From an uncultured Bacteroidota bacterium (GTDB lineage: Bacteria > Bacteroidota > Bacteroidia > Chitinophagales > Chitinophagaceae): a DNA stretch of 64,000 nt. The stretch covers positions 124,001-188,000 of the forward strand of contig CAIJFI010000006.1 of assembly GCA_903819975.1 (NCBI GenBank), in the 5' to 3' direction. Shown in pieces: positions 9,441 through 18,260 of this stretch. Numbering within the stretch: the first letter of the stretch is position 1; the number at the start of each line of letters is the position of its first letter. Position numbers and translations under genes: made by a program. Below the pieces are notes generated by a model that was given only the letters and a program-made list of their open reading frames with translations, was not told the DNA's origin and searched no databases.

Positions 9441-9448
9441 TATTTTTG
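9441..9448 (+). promoter_or_regulatory. -7 box upstream of ychF
   Basis: TATTTTTG matches TAnnTTTG and lies 22 bp before the ychF ATG at 9471, within the 80-bp divergent gap. No convincing -33 element is present at the expected spacing. Confidence 0.45.
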
Positions 9449-9470
9449 CGGCACTTAAAAAGAAACAGAC

Positions 9471-10568
9471 ATGGCATTACAAGCAGGCATCGTGGGATTA
9501 CCAAATGTTGGAAAATCAACTTTATTTAACGCAGTAAGTAATAGTGCAAAAGCACAAGCTAGTAACTATCGTTTTTGTACAATAGAACCTAATGTGGGAT
9601 TAGTAGATGTACCTGATCATAGAATGCAACAATTAGCTGATTTAATTTTACCGCAAAGAATTGTTCCTACTCAATTAGAAATTGTAGATATTGCAGGGTT
9701 GGTTAAAGGTGCAAGTAAAGGAGAAGGTTTAGGCAATAAGTTCCTTGCTAATATTCGTGAAGTAAGTGCAATTATACATGTAATTAGATGTTTTGAAGAC
9801 GAAAATGTACTAAGAGAGGAAGGTGCTATTAATCCAATTGCAGATAAAGAAATTATTGAAACCGAATTGCAGTTAAAGGATTTGGATAGTGTTGAAAAGA
9901 AAATGCAGCGTTCAGAGAAAATGGCAAAAACGGATCCTAAAGCAAAAGTGGAATTAGAAGTACTTAAACAATGTAAAGCACATTTAGAACAAGGTAAAAG
10001 TATTCGTTCATTAGGTTTATCAAAGGAAGAAAGTGCTGCCATTGCAGATATATTCTTATTAACTGAAAAACCAGTAATGTATGTAGCCAATGTAGACGAA
10101 AAGTCTATGCATACTGGTAACCAATATTCTGAGAAATTAGTGGCAATGGCTAAGGAAGAAGGTGCTCAGGTTATTGTAATGTGTAATAATATCGAAGCAC
10201 AAATTACTGAGTTGGAAGATCCAGATGATAAAGCATTATTTATGGACGAGTATCAAATGAAAGAGCCTGCATTAAACAGATTAATCCAATCTGCCTATAA
10301 ATTACTAAGTCTTGAAACCTATTTCACTGCAGGTGTTCAAGAAGTAAGAGCTTGGACTATTGGTAATGGCTGGAAAGCACCTCAAGCAGCAAGTGTTATC
10401 CATACTGATTTTGAAAAAGGTTTCATTAAAGCAGAAGTAATTGCATTTGAAGATTTTATCAAATATAAAAGCGAAGCGGCTTGTAGAGAAAATGGTAAAT
10501 TAAGAATTGAAGGAAAGGAATATATTGTAAAGGATGGCGACGTAATGCACTTTAGATTTAATGTATAA
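9471..10568 (+). CDS. ychF: Redox-regulated ATPase YchF (Obg family)
   Basis: P-loop NTPase of the Obg/HAS-GTPase family that prefers ATP, binds ribosomes and is implicated in oxidative-stress regulation. 365 aa, full length. G1 is GLPNVGKST at residues 9-17, switch II DIAGLVKGASKGEGLGNKFL follows, and NVDE replaces the guanine-specifying NKxD, as known for YchF. The C-terminal TGS domain includes YFTAGVQEVRAWTI and GFIKAEVIAFEDF. It overlaps the next ORF's longest form by 8 bp, but that gene probably starts downstream. Confidence 0.97.
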   Translation: MALQAGIVGLPNVGKSTLFNAVSNSAKAQASNYRFCTIEPNVGLVDVPDHRMQQLADLILPQRIVPTQLEIVDIAGLVKGASKGEGLGNKFLANIREVSAIIHVIRCFEDENVLREEGAINPIADKEIIETELQLKDLDSVEKKMQRSEKMAKTDPKAKVELEVLKQCKAHLEQGKSIRSLGLSKEESAAIADIFLLTEKPVMYVANVDEKSMHTGNQYSEKLVAMAKEEGAQVIVMCNNIEAQITELEDPDDKALFMDEYQMKEPALNRLIQSAYKLLSLETYFTAGVQEVRAWTIGNGWKAPQAASVIHTDFEKGFIKAEVIAFEDFIKYKSEAACRENGKLRIEGKEYIVKDGDVMHFRFNV

Positions 10569-10584
10569 ACCAGTTGAGATGTCA

Positions 10585-11403
10585 ATGAAAACATTGTTCC
10601 TTATAGCTAGTACAAGCATTTTAATTACTGCTTGTAATTTAGGCAGTAATTCAACTCCTACAGAAAATACAACGGATGTAAATGCAATTGCTGCACCAGC
10701 AAGTCTAACTTTTGAAGTAGTAAAAGTACATGCACACGACACAACAGCATACACCGAAGGACTAGAATGGAATGGGAATGTTTTAATAGAGAGTTCTGGA
10801 AATTACAATCAAAGTAAAATACGTTTACTAGATAGCAATTTAAAAGATATAGTTAAGCCCGTTAAATTAGGTGCCGAATATTTTGGAGAAGGTACTACCC
10901 TTTTTAATGGAAAAATTTATCAACTAACTTGGAAAGAACATAAAGTGTTTGTTTATGATGCTAAAACACTTAAAAAAATAAACGAATTGTCTTGGCCATA
11001 CGAGGGTTGGGGTATGACTCATAATGACACAGCAATCATTATCAATACAGGTGGAAGTAATATTTACTTTGTAGATCCTAATACATTTAATGTAACTAAA
11101 ACATTAGGCGTATTTAATAACTATGGTTACGTTTCAAATATTAATGAGTTAGAATATGTAGATGGCAAACTTTATGGTAATATCTATATGACAGATAATA
11201 TTATTCAAATAGATCCAATTTCGGGTCGTGTAATTGCAATTGCAGATATGTCCAACTTACTAGCCATAGTAGGAGTTAAAAATGATCCGAGGGTTAAAGA
11301 TCCTGGTAATGTACTTAATGGAATAGCATACCACAAAAACAAAGGAACCTTTTTTGTTACAGGAAAGGATTGGCCAGTAATGGTTGAATTAAGGTTTAAG
11401 TAA
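10585..11403 (+). CDS. Glutaminyl-peptide cyclotransferase (glutamine cyclotransferase), lipoprotein
   Basis: Predicted to cyclise N-terminal glutamine to pyroglutamate, as in the plant/bacterial-type beta-propeller glutamine cyclotransferases. From the start at 10585, MKTLFLIASTSILITAC is a lipoprotein signal with lipobox ITAC, so the protein should be a cell-surface or periplasmic lipoprotein. Family landmarks are AYTEGLEW, GEGTTLFNGKIYQLTWKEHKVFVYD, EGWGMTHN and NELEYVDGKLYGNIYMTD. The ORF track starts at 10561 inside ychF; 10579 (MSMKTLF) is an alternative. Probably cotranscribed with ychF. Confidence 0.85.
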   Translation: MKTLFLIASTSILITACNLGSNSTPTENTTDVNAIAAPASLTFEVVKVHAHDTTAYTEGLEWNGNVLIESSGNYNQSKIRLLDSNLKDIVKPVKLGAEYFGEGTTLFNGKIYQLTWKEHKVFVYDAKTLKKINELSWPYEGWGMTHNDTAIIINTGGSNIYFVDPNTFNVTKTLGVFNNYGYVSNINELEYVDGKLYGNIYMTDNIIQIDPISGRVIAIADMSNLLAIVGVKNDPRVKDPGNVLNGIAYHKNKGTFFVTGKDWPVMVELRFK

Positions 11404-11412
11404 TACTAATAA

Positions 11413-12321
11413 TTAACTTAACTTCTTAATTTCATAAATCACAGAACTCGCTTTTTTATTGTCTTTAAGCGCTATAATATTTGAAATGCAGCCAATTACA
11501 ATGGCGCTAAACATTCCAAAAAAGCCAGATTGTTTATACTTTTCACTTAATAATCCTACATAAAAACTATCAAACCACATAGGTTTGTATTGAACAATCT
11601 TCATATTATGAATACTACAAAGCTTATTCATAGATAAAGGTGAAAAATGATATAAATGCCTAGGCACATCATAAGCGGCCCAAAATGATTTATAATATTG
11701 GGCATCAAAACTAGTGTAGTTAGGAACAGCAATTATTAGCCTACCGTTAACCTTTAACAATTTATTAAAAGCATCCATATATTCACTTAAATCATGCACA
11801 TGCTCTAACACATGCCAAAGTGTGATTACTTCAAAATGATTTTGAGGCAAATTATATAATGATTCAATTGGTTGTAAATTAAGATTGTAATTATGTAATG
11901 CTTTAGCCCTTGTAGTTTCATCAGGTTCTAATGCTGTAACGTTCCAGCCTTTATTAACCATTGCATTGGCAAAAGCACCAGTTCCGGCTCCAATTTCTAA
12001 TATATGCCCCTTATGACCCGTAAATAAAGACTGAACCCAATTCGTTTTTTGAAGTAAAGTTCTTTGCCTTACTTTATGATATACTTTATTCATCCAACCT
12101 TCTTTAATGTCGGTATGAGATATATATGCTGTAAAATTATAGTATGGTGCAATTTTATCTTTAGAAGGAATCGGATGTGTATATCTAAAACTACAACGAT
12201 TACAATGTAAAATATCAAATGCTTCTTGTGTTAGAGAGAAATCTTTACATTCAATAGCTAGCAGAATATCGTTGCTATGACAAATTGGGCATGTTGGATA
12301 ATTATTTAGAGGGGTTGCCAT
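11413..12321 (-). CDS. Class I SAM-dependent methyltransferase with N-terminal zinc-ribbon
   Basis: 302 aa. The N-terminal CPICHSNDI plus later LHCNRCSFRYTHP form a two-knuckle zinc ribbon. The central Rossmann methyltransferase has motif I HILEIGAGTGAFANAM and the post-I acidic ALEPDE, then ITLWHVLEHVHD and RLIIAVPNYTSFDAQYY. This combination (zinc ribbon plus Methyltransf_23) is common in enzymes of unknown substrate in cell-surface polysaccharide or lipid loci. A hydrophobic segment, FFGMFSAIVIGCISNII, near the C-terminus suggests membrane association. Stops 7 bp from the preceding HU-like gene on the same strand, so likely an operon. Confidence 0.82.
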   Translation of the reverse strand: MATPLNNYPTCPICHSNDILLAIECKDFSLTQEAFDILHCNRCSFRYTHPIPSKDKIAPYYNFTAYISHTDIKEGWMNKVYHKVRQRTLLQKTNWVQSLFTGHKGHILEIGAGTGAFANAMVNKGWNVTALEPDETTRAKALHNYNLNLQPIESLYNLPQNHFEVITLWHVLEHVHDLSEYMDAFNKLLKVNGRLIIAVPNYTSFDAQYYKSFWAAYDVPRHLYHFSPLSMNKLCSIHNMKIVQYKPMWFDSFYVGLLSEKYKQSGFFGMFSAIVIGCISNIIALKDNKKASSVIYEIKKLS

Positions 12322-12327
12322 AATTAG

Positions 12328-12825
12328 TTACATGAATAGTTTGTAAAAAATTAAAGCTAAAGAAGTTATTGTAATAACAATAGCCCAAACCCACCAGGAT
12401 ACCTTTTTCTCAACTGCAAATTCATTTGCATTGTTATCAATAGTATCAGCTAATGATAATGCTATATTTTTAAAATAATATTCAGAATTATATAGGTTAT
12501 TCCATGAAATTTGAGATGCATTCTTATGCAATGTTCCTAAATTACCAATTGTTAAACTAGCAATTGTTTGAGTTACAAACTGATTGATAAATGATTCAAA
12601 TTGAAGATTTGCTTGCTCAATAGAAACCCCTAAGTCATCGGCTAAGAAAATGAAAAAGGATTTTGAAGGCTTATTGGATATTGGATCTAAAACAATTTTT
12701 TCTTTTGGGGCAACTAGTATGTTATTTTCCCAAAATGCCTCTTCCCTATACAATTTTAATGTCCCAATGCCGGGCATGTCTAAGTGCCCATTCTTTATAA
12801 AATATTGTATTAAGCTATTTATCAT
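12328..12825 (-). CDS. HU-like (CCDC81-type) domain protein with C-terminal membrane anchor
   Basis: 165 aa. The N-terminus MINSLIQYFIKNGHLDMPGIGTLKL resembles the prokaryotic CCDC81 HU domain (the family's usual phrase is of the type IPGFGGF). The second part, IASLTIGNLGTLHKN, looks like the second HU-related half-domain. A hydrophobic segment at about residues 143-163 (SWWVWAIVITITSLALIFY) predicts a membrane anchor in place of the C-terminal SPOR domain often seen in this family. Its four-base spacing to the OMP gene upstream and its position before the methyltransferase indicate an operon. Function is unknown; a link between chromosome or peptidoglycan and envelope is only a guess. Confidence 0.62.
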   Translation of the reverse strand: MINSLIQYFIKNGHLDMPGIGTLKLYREEAFWENNILVAPKEKIVLDPISNKPSKSFFIFLADDLGVSIEQANLQFESFINQFVTQTIASLTIGNLGTLHKNASQISWNNLYNSEYYFKNIALSLADTIDNNANEFAVEKKVSWWVWAIVITITSLALIFYKLFM

Positions 12826-12828
12826 AAT

Positions 12829-14634
12829 CTATTTTCTAAACGAATATACAACTCCTGCCATTAATTGAACACCTAAAGAAGGGTAATCTGCCCAACGCTC
12901 ATATGGTTTATCTAATAAATTTTCGCCTTTTAACCATACATTCCATTTAGGTGTAAACTTATAAGTTACCCCAGCATTTAATACCAATGCGTTTTTCATG
13001 TCGGTTGCAATACTGTTTTCATTAAAAATGTTAGCGCCTGTCCAATACTTTAAACTTCCTTCCAAATTCCATTTTTTGTTAGGTACCCAATTAAGTTTTG
13101 AGTCAATTTCCAATGGTAATATCCCCCATGGTTTAGCGTTTTCTTCTAGAGAATTAAATTGTAGATATTTGAAATTATTGGTGACTAATAATTTGTCACT
13201 AAACTGATACCTTAATTGAGCATCTAACTCGATAGTAGACGCTTTTTTCTCAAATATAGCTTTGTAAAGTAGCCCGTATTTTGAACGATCGGTTCCCATT
13301 ACTTTGTTAAATAAGGGTAAATTCTTATAATCATTTAAAGAAATTGTAACACCATAATCTAAATGCTTGCCTGCATTAATTTGAATCTCTACAAACTTCT
13401 TCTCCTGAGTTGTCATTTCTATATTTTCTGGTACAGTTATCCAAGGGTTCATTCCGACAATGGAAGAATAAGTATTATTTAAAACATGCGTGTGCCATCC
13501 TGCTACCAATAAATAATCAGAGTCAGTTAGCTTTTTCTTAAATTCAATAGTTGGGTATAAATTATACCCTTCTTTTTCAAAAGTAGGACTTACCCCTAAT
13601 TTAAAGACGCTGTTGAATTTTTCAAATTCTACTGAAGGATCAAATCTTAATTCAGTATTAACCTTTGCATTAGATGTTTTTGGGTTAAACTGATTATAAC
13701 TATATGAGATATCAAAATCCAGTCTAATATCATTTTTAAACGATACATACATTGGAGATTTAAAATAGACCCAATTATTAGTAGCCCCACTTAAACCTTC
13801 AAAATGTTCAAATTTTATTTTAGGGCTAAAATGTATAAAATGCGCTTTTGTATTATCATTAGTCAATCCTAAATTAATCCCTGATAGGTAATAATTTTGT
13901 TTATAATTAGATAATGGGAAAACTACAGAATCAGGCACTAATCCGTATCTATACCTTTCACTTTGCTTATAATACACTTGAGTTTGAATTTTATTATGTT
14001 CGTTGATATTAATATCACTTATATAATTCAATCCAATATCATTTGAGTTTTGTAAATGATGCAAGCCAGTGATTGACTCATTATTCACGCTAAAGCTATG
14101 TGTGTTAGCATATGCATCTTCTGTAACCAAATTTAAATTAATATACCTATGATTATAATTTCCAAATCCTGCTTTTAAAGTTGCAATATTTTTATAAATA
14201 ATTGAAGAGTCTATTTTGAACACCCTTGGAACTAAAGATATTGGACGATATTGGAAACTTAAGTTTTGACTTGGGACTTGGTATTCTAATTTAATACTTG
14301 TGGTATCATTTTGAACACTCGCATTTATAAAACCAATTTTCGCTACATTTTTTAACTGCGGTTTAAAATCTGACAATATAGTAACAACTTTTTCTGGTAT
14401 AGAGTCCACCTTCGTTGTTTTGCTCTCTGGCGAACTGGTTGCTAATAATGTATTTAAATTAGCTGCCTGTCCTAATTTAGTAGTATTTTTCTTTGTCTTT
14501 TTATTTCCTTTTTTATTTTTTGAAACTAAAGCAACTTTTTTATTTTTTTGTTTATGTTTCTTTTGAGCAAAGTTTGGACTTATAAAACAAAAAATGCTAA
14601 TTCCTATTAATATGTATTTGAATGCCTGTTTCAT
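12829..14634 (-). CDS. Outer-membrane beta-barrel protein (TonB-receptor-like barrel)
   Basis: 601 aa with a signal peptide (MKQAFKYILIGISIFCFISPNFAQ), a lysine-rich linker (KKHKQKNKKVALVSKNKKGN) and then alternating amphipathic strands ending ...LMAGVVYSFRK. The C-terminal half resembles the barrel of TonB-dependent receptors (NVWLKGENLLDKPYERWADYPSLG) but there is no plug domain. It stands between a 1004-aa TPR protein upstream (9 bp) and the HU-like gene downstream (3 bp), so the three are probably translated from one mRNA. The transported or assembled partner is unknown. Confidence 0.75.
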   Translation of the reverse strand: MKQAFKYILIGISIFCFISPNFAQKKHKQKNKKVALVSKNKKGNKKTKKNTTKLGQAANLNTLLATSSPESKTTKVDSIPEKVVTILSDFKPQLKNVAKIGFINASVQNDTTSIKLEYQVPSQNLSFQYRPISLVPRVFKIDSSIIYKNIATLKAGFGNYNHRYINLNLVTEDAYANTHSFSVNNESITGLHHLQNSNDIGLNYISDININEHNKIQTQVYYKQSERYRYGLVPDSVVFPLSNYKQNYYLSGINLGLTNDNTKAHFIHFSPKIKFEHFEGLSGATNNWVYFKSPMYVSFKNDIRLDFDISYSYNQFNPKTSNAKVNTELRFDPSVEFEKFNSVFKLGVSPTFEKEGYNLYPTIEFKKKLTDSDYLLVAGWHTHVLNNTYSSIVGMNPWITVPENIEMTTQEKKFVEIQINAGKHLDYGVTISLNDYKNLPLFNKVMGTDRSKYGLLYKAIFEKKASTIELDAQLRYQFSDKLLVTNNFKYLQFNSLEENAKPWGILPLEIDSKLNWVPNKKWNLEGSLKYWTGANIFNENSIATDMKNALVLNAGVTYKFTPKWNVWLKGENLLDKPYERWADYPSLGVQLMAGVVYSFRK

Positions 14635-14643
14635 AATCTTATT

Positions 14644-17600
14644 TTACTTAATATTTGATTTTTCTACTAATACTTTTAATTTATTAGTAGCTTCTAATTT
14701 TAATTCGTCAATGTTTGCATTTTCAGAAACACTTTTATAAGTTGCAATAGCATTAAAATTATCTTTTTGAGCCACATAAATATCTCCTAATAAAATGTAG
14801 GATTTTGTAACCCAATACTCGTAAGAAGCTTGTTTTTTAATTACTTCAAATGAAGTTTTTTCGGCTAATTCTAACTTGCCTTCATCTAGATACAGTTTTG
14901 CAAGTAAATAGTGCGCTTCGGCAGTGATTACAGAAACATTGGTTTTAATAACCTTGGTTAAAAGTTGTATAGCACCAGTAGTATCCCCATTTAATACACT
15001 ATTATGGTATAAAGCCATATTAGCCATTATGATGTCATCAGTAGCCGAAGTCTTCTCTTGTATAATTTGTGTTGCTATTTTAGCGCAATCAGCCCATTTT
15101 TCAGATTTATATTGACACCTTAAAAGCCCTTTTAAAGCTTCTACTCTATTTTCTTGTTGTGTTGCAATTTGCGAAAGCGTTGAAAAATATTTTTCGGCTT
15201 TATCAAATTGTTTCAAGTTAAAATAGTTTAGTCTAGCAGCTACTAAGGATGCTCTTTCGGCATATTTATTTGGTGACTGATCGGCTACTTTGCCAAAATA
15301 TAAAGCAGCTGTATCATATTGCTGTTGTGCATATGCAATTTCAGCAACAATATTACTAGCATCTAATTGATATTTTCCATTTGGAAATTGTAATAAATAT
15401 TTGCTCAACCCTTGTGCAGCATCGTTAAACTTTTTTTGCTCGTACTTTATAATTGATGCTCTATAAGTTAATGAGTCCTGTTCATTGATAGATAATGGTT
15501 TACCAAAATTATTCATAAATTCAACGAATAATTCCGGAGTCTGATCCTCAATGAAAATATTTCGAACAAATTCAATCGAATTGTCACTTTCCACCGACTT
15601 AGGATATGATGTAAATAATTCTCTAAATGTTTGTAACGCAACTTGGTTTTTATCAAGATTAAAATAAACAATACCTAATTTATAATAGGCCTGAGGATAA
15701 TAACTACTTGCTTTTTTATCTAAAAGTACTTTTGTAAGTGGCGCAATTGCTTCTTGGTAATTTTCGTGATTTGTATAAGTATCAGCTAATTCCATATTAG
15801 CATCATTAATATAGGTTGACTTTGGAAATTGTGTTTCAAAATCGGTTAATATTTTTATTTTATCCGAAGTTTTACCCATCCCGCCTAATATGATGGCTTT
15901 TTGTAAGGTTGCATAATCTATGTAATTCAATTCTAAATCTATTGCTCTTTGGTAAGACTGAAGGGCAGGTTTAAATTGCTTAAGCATCATTTGACAATCT
16001 GCCATTCTTAAAAATGCATCTTGTTGATAGTTTTCAAACATATTGGCATGATTATACTTAGCTACAATAGAGAAATTATCTAAGGCTTTTTGATAAATTC
16101 CTTTTTTCAAATAACAATAACCTAAAGTATACCTTGCATGTCTTTGATTCACTTCTGGTAACTCCACTGGATCTAATAAAAAACGTTCAAACATTTCAAT
16201 AGCGGCATCTACCCTTCCCATTTTATATGCAAGCTCCCCAATCCAGAATTGAGTTTGTGGTAGGACTTTAGTATTATATGGCGTGTTTAAAATCTTGTTT
16301 AATAAACTAAATGCTTTTTCTATTTGACCATCGTTAATGTAAACTGTTGCTCTTCCAAACAAGATATTTGGATATAGTTTTAATAATTCGGTTGATGGAT
16401 TTTCAATAGCTTCATACGCATCATTTGCTTGTACATAGTTATTGCTATAAGCTAATGATGTAATCCAAAGTGATTTTGCTTCTTCTGAATAACTAGATTT
16501 TGGGTAAGAAATAAAGTATTTATCAAAGGCAGCAACCGCATTACTGTATTCTTTAAGCTCTACTGATAATTTAGCGTAATTGAATAAAGAAATTTCTTTT
16601 TGAGAAAGATTCTGATTTTTGGTTGAGCAAATTAAAAATGCATTTTTGGCCCCCGATTTATTATTCACTTTCAAATATGAAGTTGCAAGAAGATACATGC
16701 TATTTTGTCCAAGTGAATCTTCTACACTTGCTAACTCCTTAAAACCTTCTATAGCTTTTTCCCAATTTTGTGATTGAAAGTAACAAAATGACAATTGGTA
16801 CAAGTCTTGAGGATCCACTTTTTTCTGCATTGAAACAAAACTTGCTAAATATGGTAATGCTCTTGAAAATTCCTTTTTCTCAAACAATAAGTGCCCCAAT
16901 AATTGTTTGAGCTGAACTTCATAATACTGCCCTTTTGTTGATAACGCTTTTTCGCAGTTCAACATAGCCGCATCAACATCCCCTAAGAAATAATATAATT
17001 GACTAATGTAAAAAGGAGTAAGTTTTGAATAAGCATTGTTAGATGAAGCAATTTGAAAATAATTTAACGCGTCTTTAAATTCTTTTCTTTCTAAAGCAAT
17101 AAACCCAGCATAATAGTTTGCGTCTGTATAATACGGGTTGTTTTTTATTTGTCTAACTGCATTTAATAATGTAGTTGCTTTGTCCCAATTTCCTGCTTTA
17201 AAATGCAAATAACCTTGTTGGTATTTCATCAACAAGATTTCGCTGTTTTCTAAATCGTCCAAACTTACATTTGAAAAAGATTTTAGAGCAGCTATGTCAT
17301 TATGGTTGTTAAAATAATATTTACCTAACAAAAAGTTTAATCTGGATTTGTAAATTTTATTATTAGCTGAATTAATCCATTTACTAGCTAATTTTTCGGC
17401 AAAGGGTTTGTCTAGTGCTAATGACAATGCGATATAATAATAACTTACTTGATCCTCTTTTTTCGAAAATGAATAGGCCGATTGTATTTGCTGATAGGCG
17501 CTAATTGTATCTCCTTCATTTAAAGCATTAAGTCCTTTTTCAAATATATCCGACATGGGATGTGTAAAATCCATTGTTTGTGCTTGTGCACTTTGATGGA

Positions 17601-17658
17601 ATACCCCCACAAAAAATAATACAAAAATGCCAGTAAATGAGTTTCTGATTTGTAACAT
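14644..17658 (-). CDS. Large periplasmic tetratricopeptide-repeat protein
   Basis: 1004 aa with an N-terminal signal peptide (MLQIRNSFTGIFVLFFVGVFHQSAQAQ). The rest is a near-continuous array of TPR helix pairs, for example NWEKAIEGFKELASVEDS, RVDAAIEMFERFLLDP, NYQEAIAPLTKVLLDKK and KFNDAAQGLSKYLLQFPNGK. Such solenoids act as scaffolds. It is first in an apparent operon with the beta-barrel, HU-like and methyltransferase genes, so it may present or assemble the barrel protein on the periplasmic side; this is inference. No catalytic domain is seen. Confidence 0.78.
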   Translation of the reverse strand: MLQIRNSFTGIFVLFFVGVFHQSAQAQTMDFTHPMSDIFEKGLNALNEGDTISAYQQIQSAYSFSKKEDQVSYYYIALSLALDKPFAEKLASKWINSANNKIYKSRLNFLLGKYYFNNHNDIAALKSFSNVSLDDLENSEILLMKYQQGYLHFKAGNWDKATTLLNAVRQIKNNPYYTDANYYAGFIALERKEFKDALNYFQIASSNNAYSKLTPFYISQLYYFLGDVDAAMLNCEKALSTKGQYYEVQLKQLLGHLLFEKKEFSRALPYLASFVSMQKKVDPQDLYQLSFCYFQSQNWEKAIEGFKELASVEDSLGQNSMYLLATSYLKVNNKSGAKNAFLICSTKNQNLSQKEISLFNYAKLSVELKEYSNAVAAFDKYFISYPKSSYSEEAKSLWITSLAYSNNYVQANDAYEAIENPSTELLKLYPNILFGRATVYINDGQIEKAFSLLNKILNTPYNTKVLPQTQFWIGELAYKMGRVDAAIEMFERFLLDPVELPEVNQRHARYTLGYCYLKKGIYQKALDNFSIVAKYNHANMFENYQQDAFLRMADCQMMLKQFKPALQSYQRAIDLELNYIDYATLQKAIILGGMGKTSDKIKILTDFETQFPKSTYINDANMELADTYTNHENYQEAIAPLTKVLLDKKASSYYPQAYYKLGIVYFNLDKNQVALQTFRELFTSYPKSVESDNSIEFVRNIFIEDQTPELFVEFMNNFGKPLSINEQDSLTYRASIIKYEQKKFNDAAQGLSKYLLQFPNGKYQLDASNIVAEIAYAQQQYDTAALYFGKVADQSPNKYAERASLVAARLNYFNLKQFDKAEKYFSTLSQIATQQENRVEALKGLLRCQYKSEKWADCAKIATQIIQEKTSATDDIIMANMALYHNSVLNGDTTGAIQLLTKVIKTNVSVITAEAHYLLAKLYLDEGKLELAEKTSFEVIKKQASYEYWVTKSYILLGDIYVAQKDNFNAIATYKSVSENANIDELKLEATNKLKVLVEKSNIK

Positions 17659-17783
17659 AAAAACTATGTTTAATAATAACCTAAAATTAAGTCCTCTTTA
17701 TACAACGTTAGGTTAAATAGAGATATTGTGGAAAAACAGATTAGTTGCTTAAATTTGTCAACAAATACAATAAAACTTCAATT

Positions 17784-18194
17784 ATGTACGAACACAGTAC
17801 CACCATAAGAGTAAGATATGCCGAAGCTGACCCAATGAACGTAGTGTATTATGGAAATTATGCTCAATATTTTGAAGTAGCAAGAGTAGAAAGCCTTCGT
17901 GCGCTTGGCATAAGCTATAAAACCATTGAAGAAATGGGTATTATGCTGCCTGTTGTTGAATTAAATATCAAATACCTGAGACCAGCAAAATACGACGATC
18001 TATTGACCATAAAATCATCAATTAAGCAACTACCTACCGATCATCGTATTCAGTTTGACCAGGAAGTTTATAATGAGTCTGGCAAACTGTTAACCATTGG
18101 AGTTGTTAAACTTTATTTTATGGATAAGGATATGAGTAAAAGAGCAGAAATGCCCCCATTTTTAAGAGAAAAACTTAGTCCTTATTTTGTTTAA
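17784..18194 (+). CDS. Acyl-CoA thioesterase, 4HBT/YbgC family
   Basis: Hot-dog-fold thioesterase of 136 aa from ATG 17784; the track's start at 17745 adds 13 residues that do not fit the family. The N-terminal motif RVRYAEADPMNVVYYGNYAQYFEVAR is, in part, the YbgC/4-hydroxybenzoyl-CoA thioesterase active-site block, with the catalytic Asp in AEADP. The later PVVELNIKYLRPAKYDD is typical. It probably hydrolyses short acyl-CoAs; the substrate cannot be assigned. Divergent from the TPR gene. Confidence 0.88.
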   Translation: MYEHSTTIRVRYAEADPMNVVYYGNYAQYFEVARVESLRALGISYKTIEEMGIMLPVVELNIKYLRPAKYDDLLTIKSSIKQLPTDHRIQFDQEVYNESGKLLTIGVVKLYFMDKDMSKRAEMPPFLREKLSPYFV

Positions 18195-18260
18195 TAACTG
18201 CTATTCTAGCCTATTTTAGATTATTTTGATTTATTTTGCACCCTAATCAATTTTTATTGA

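Noticed and set aside
9110-9529. 139-aa plus-strand ORF spanning the SpmAB-like gene and ychF start
   Set aside because: Shadow of two well-supported genes in other frames.
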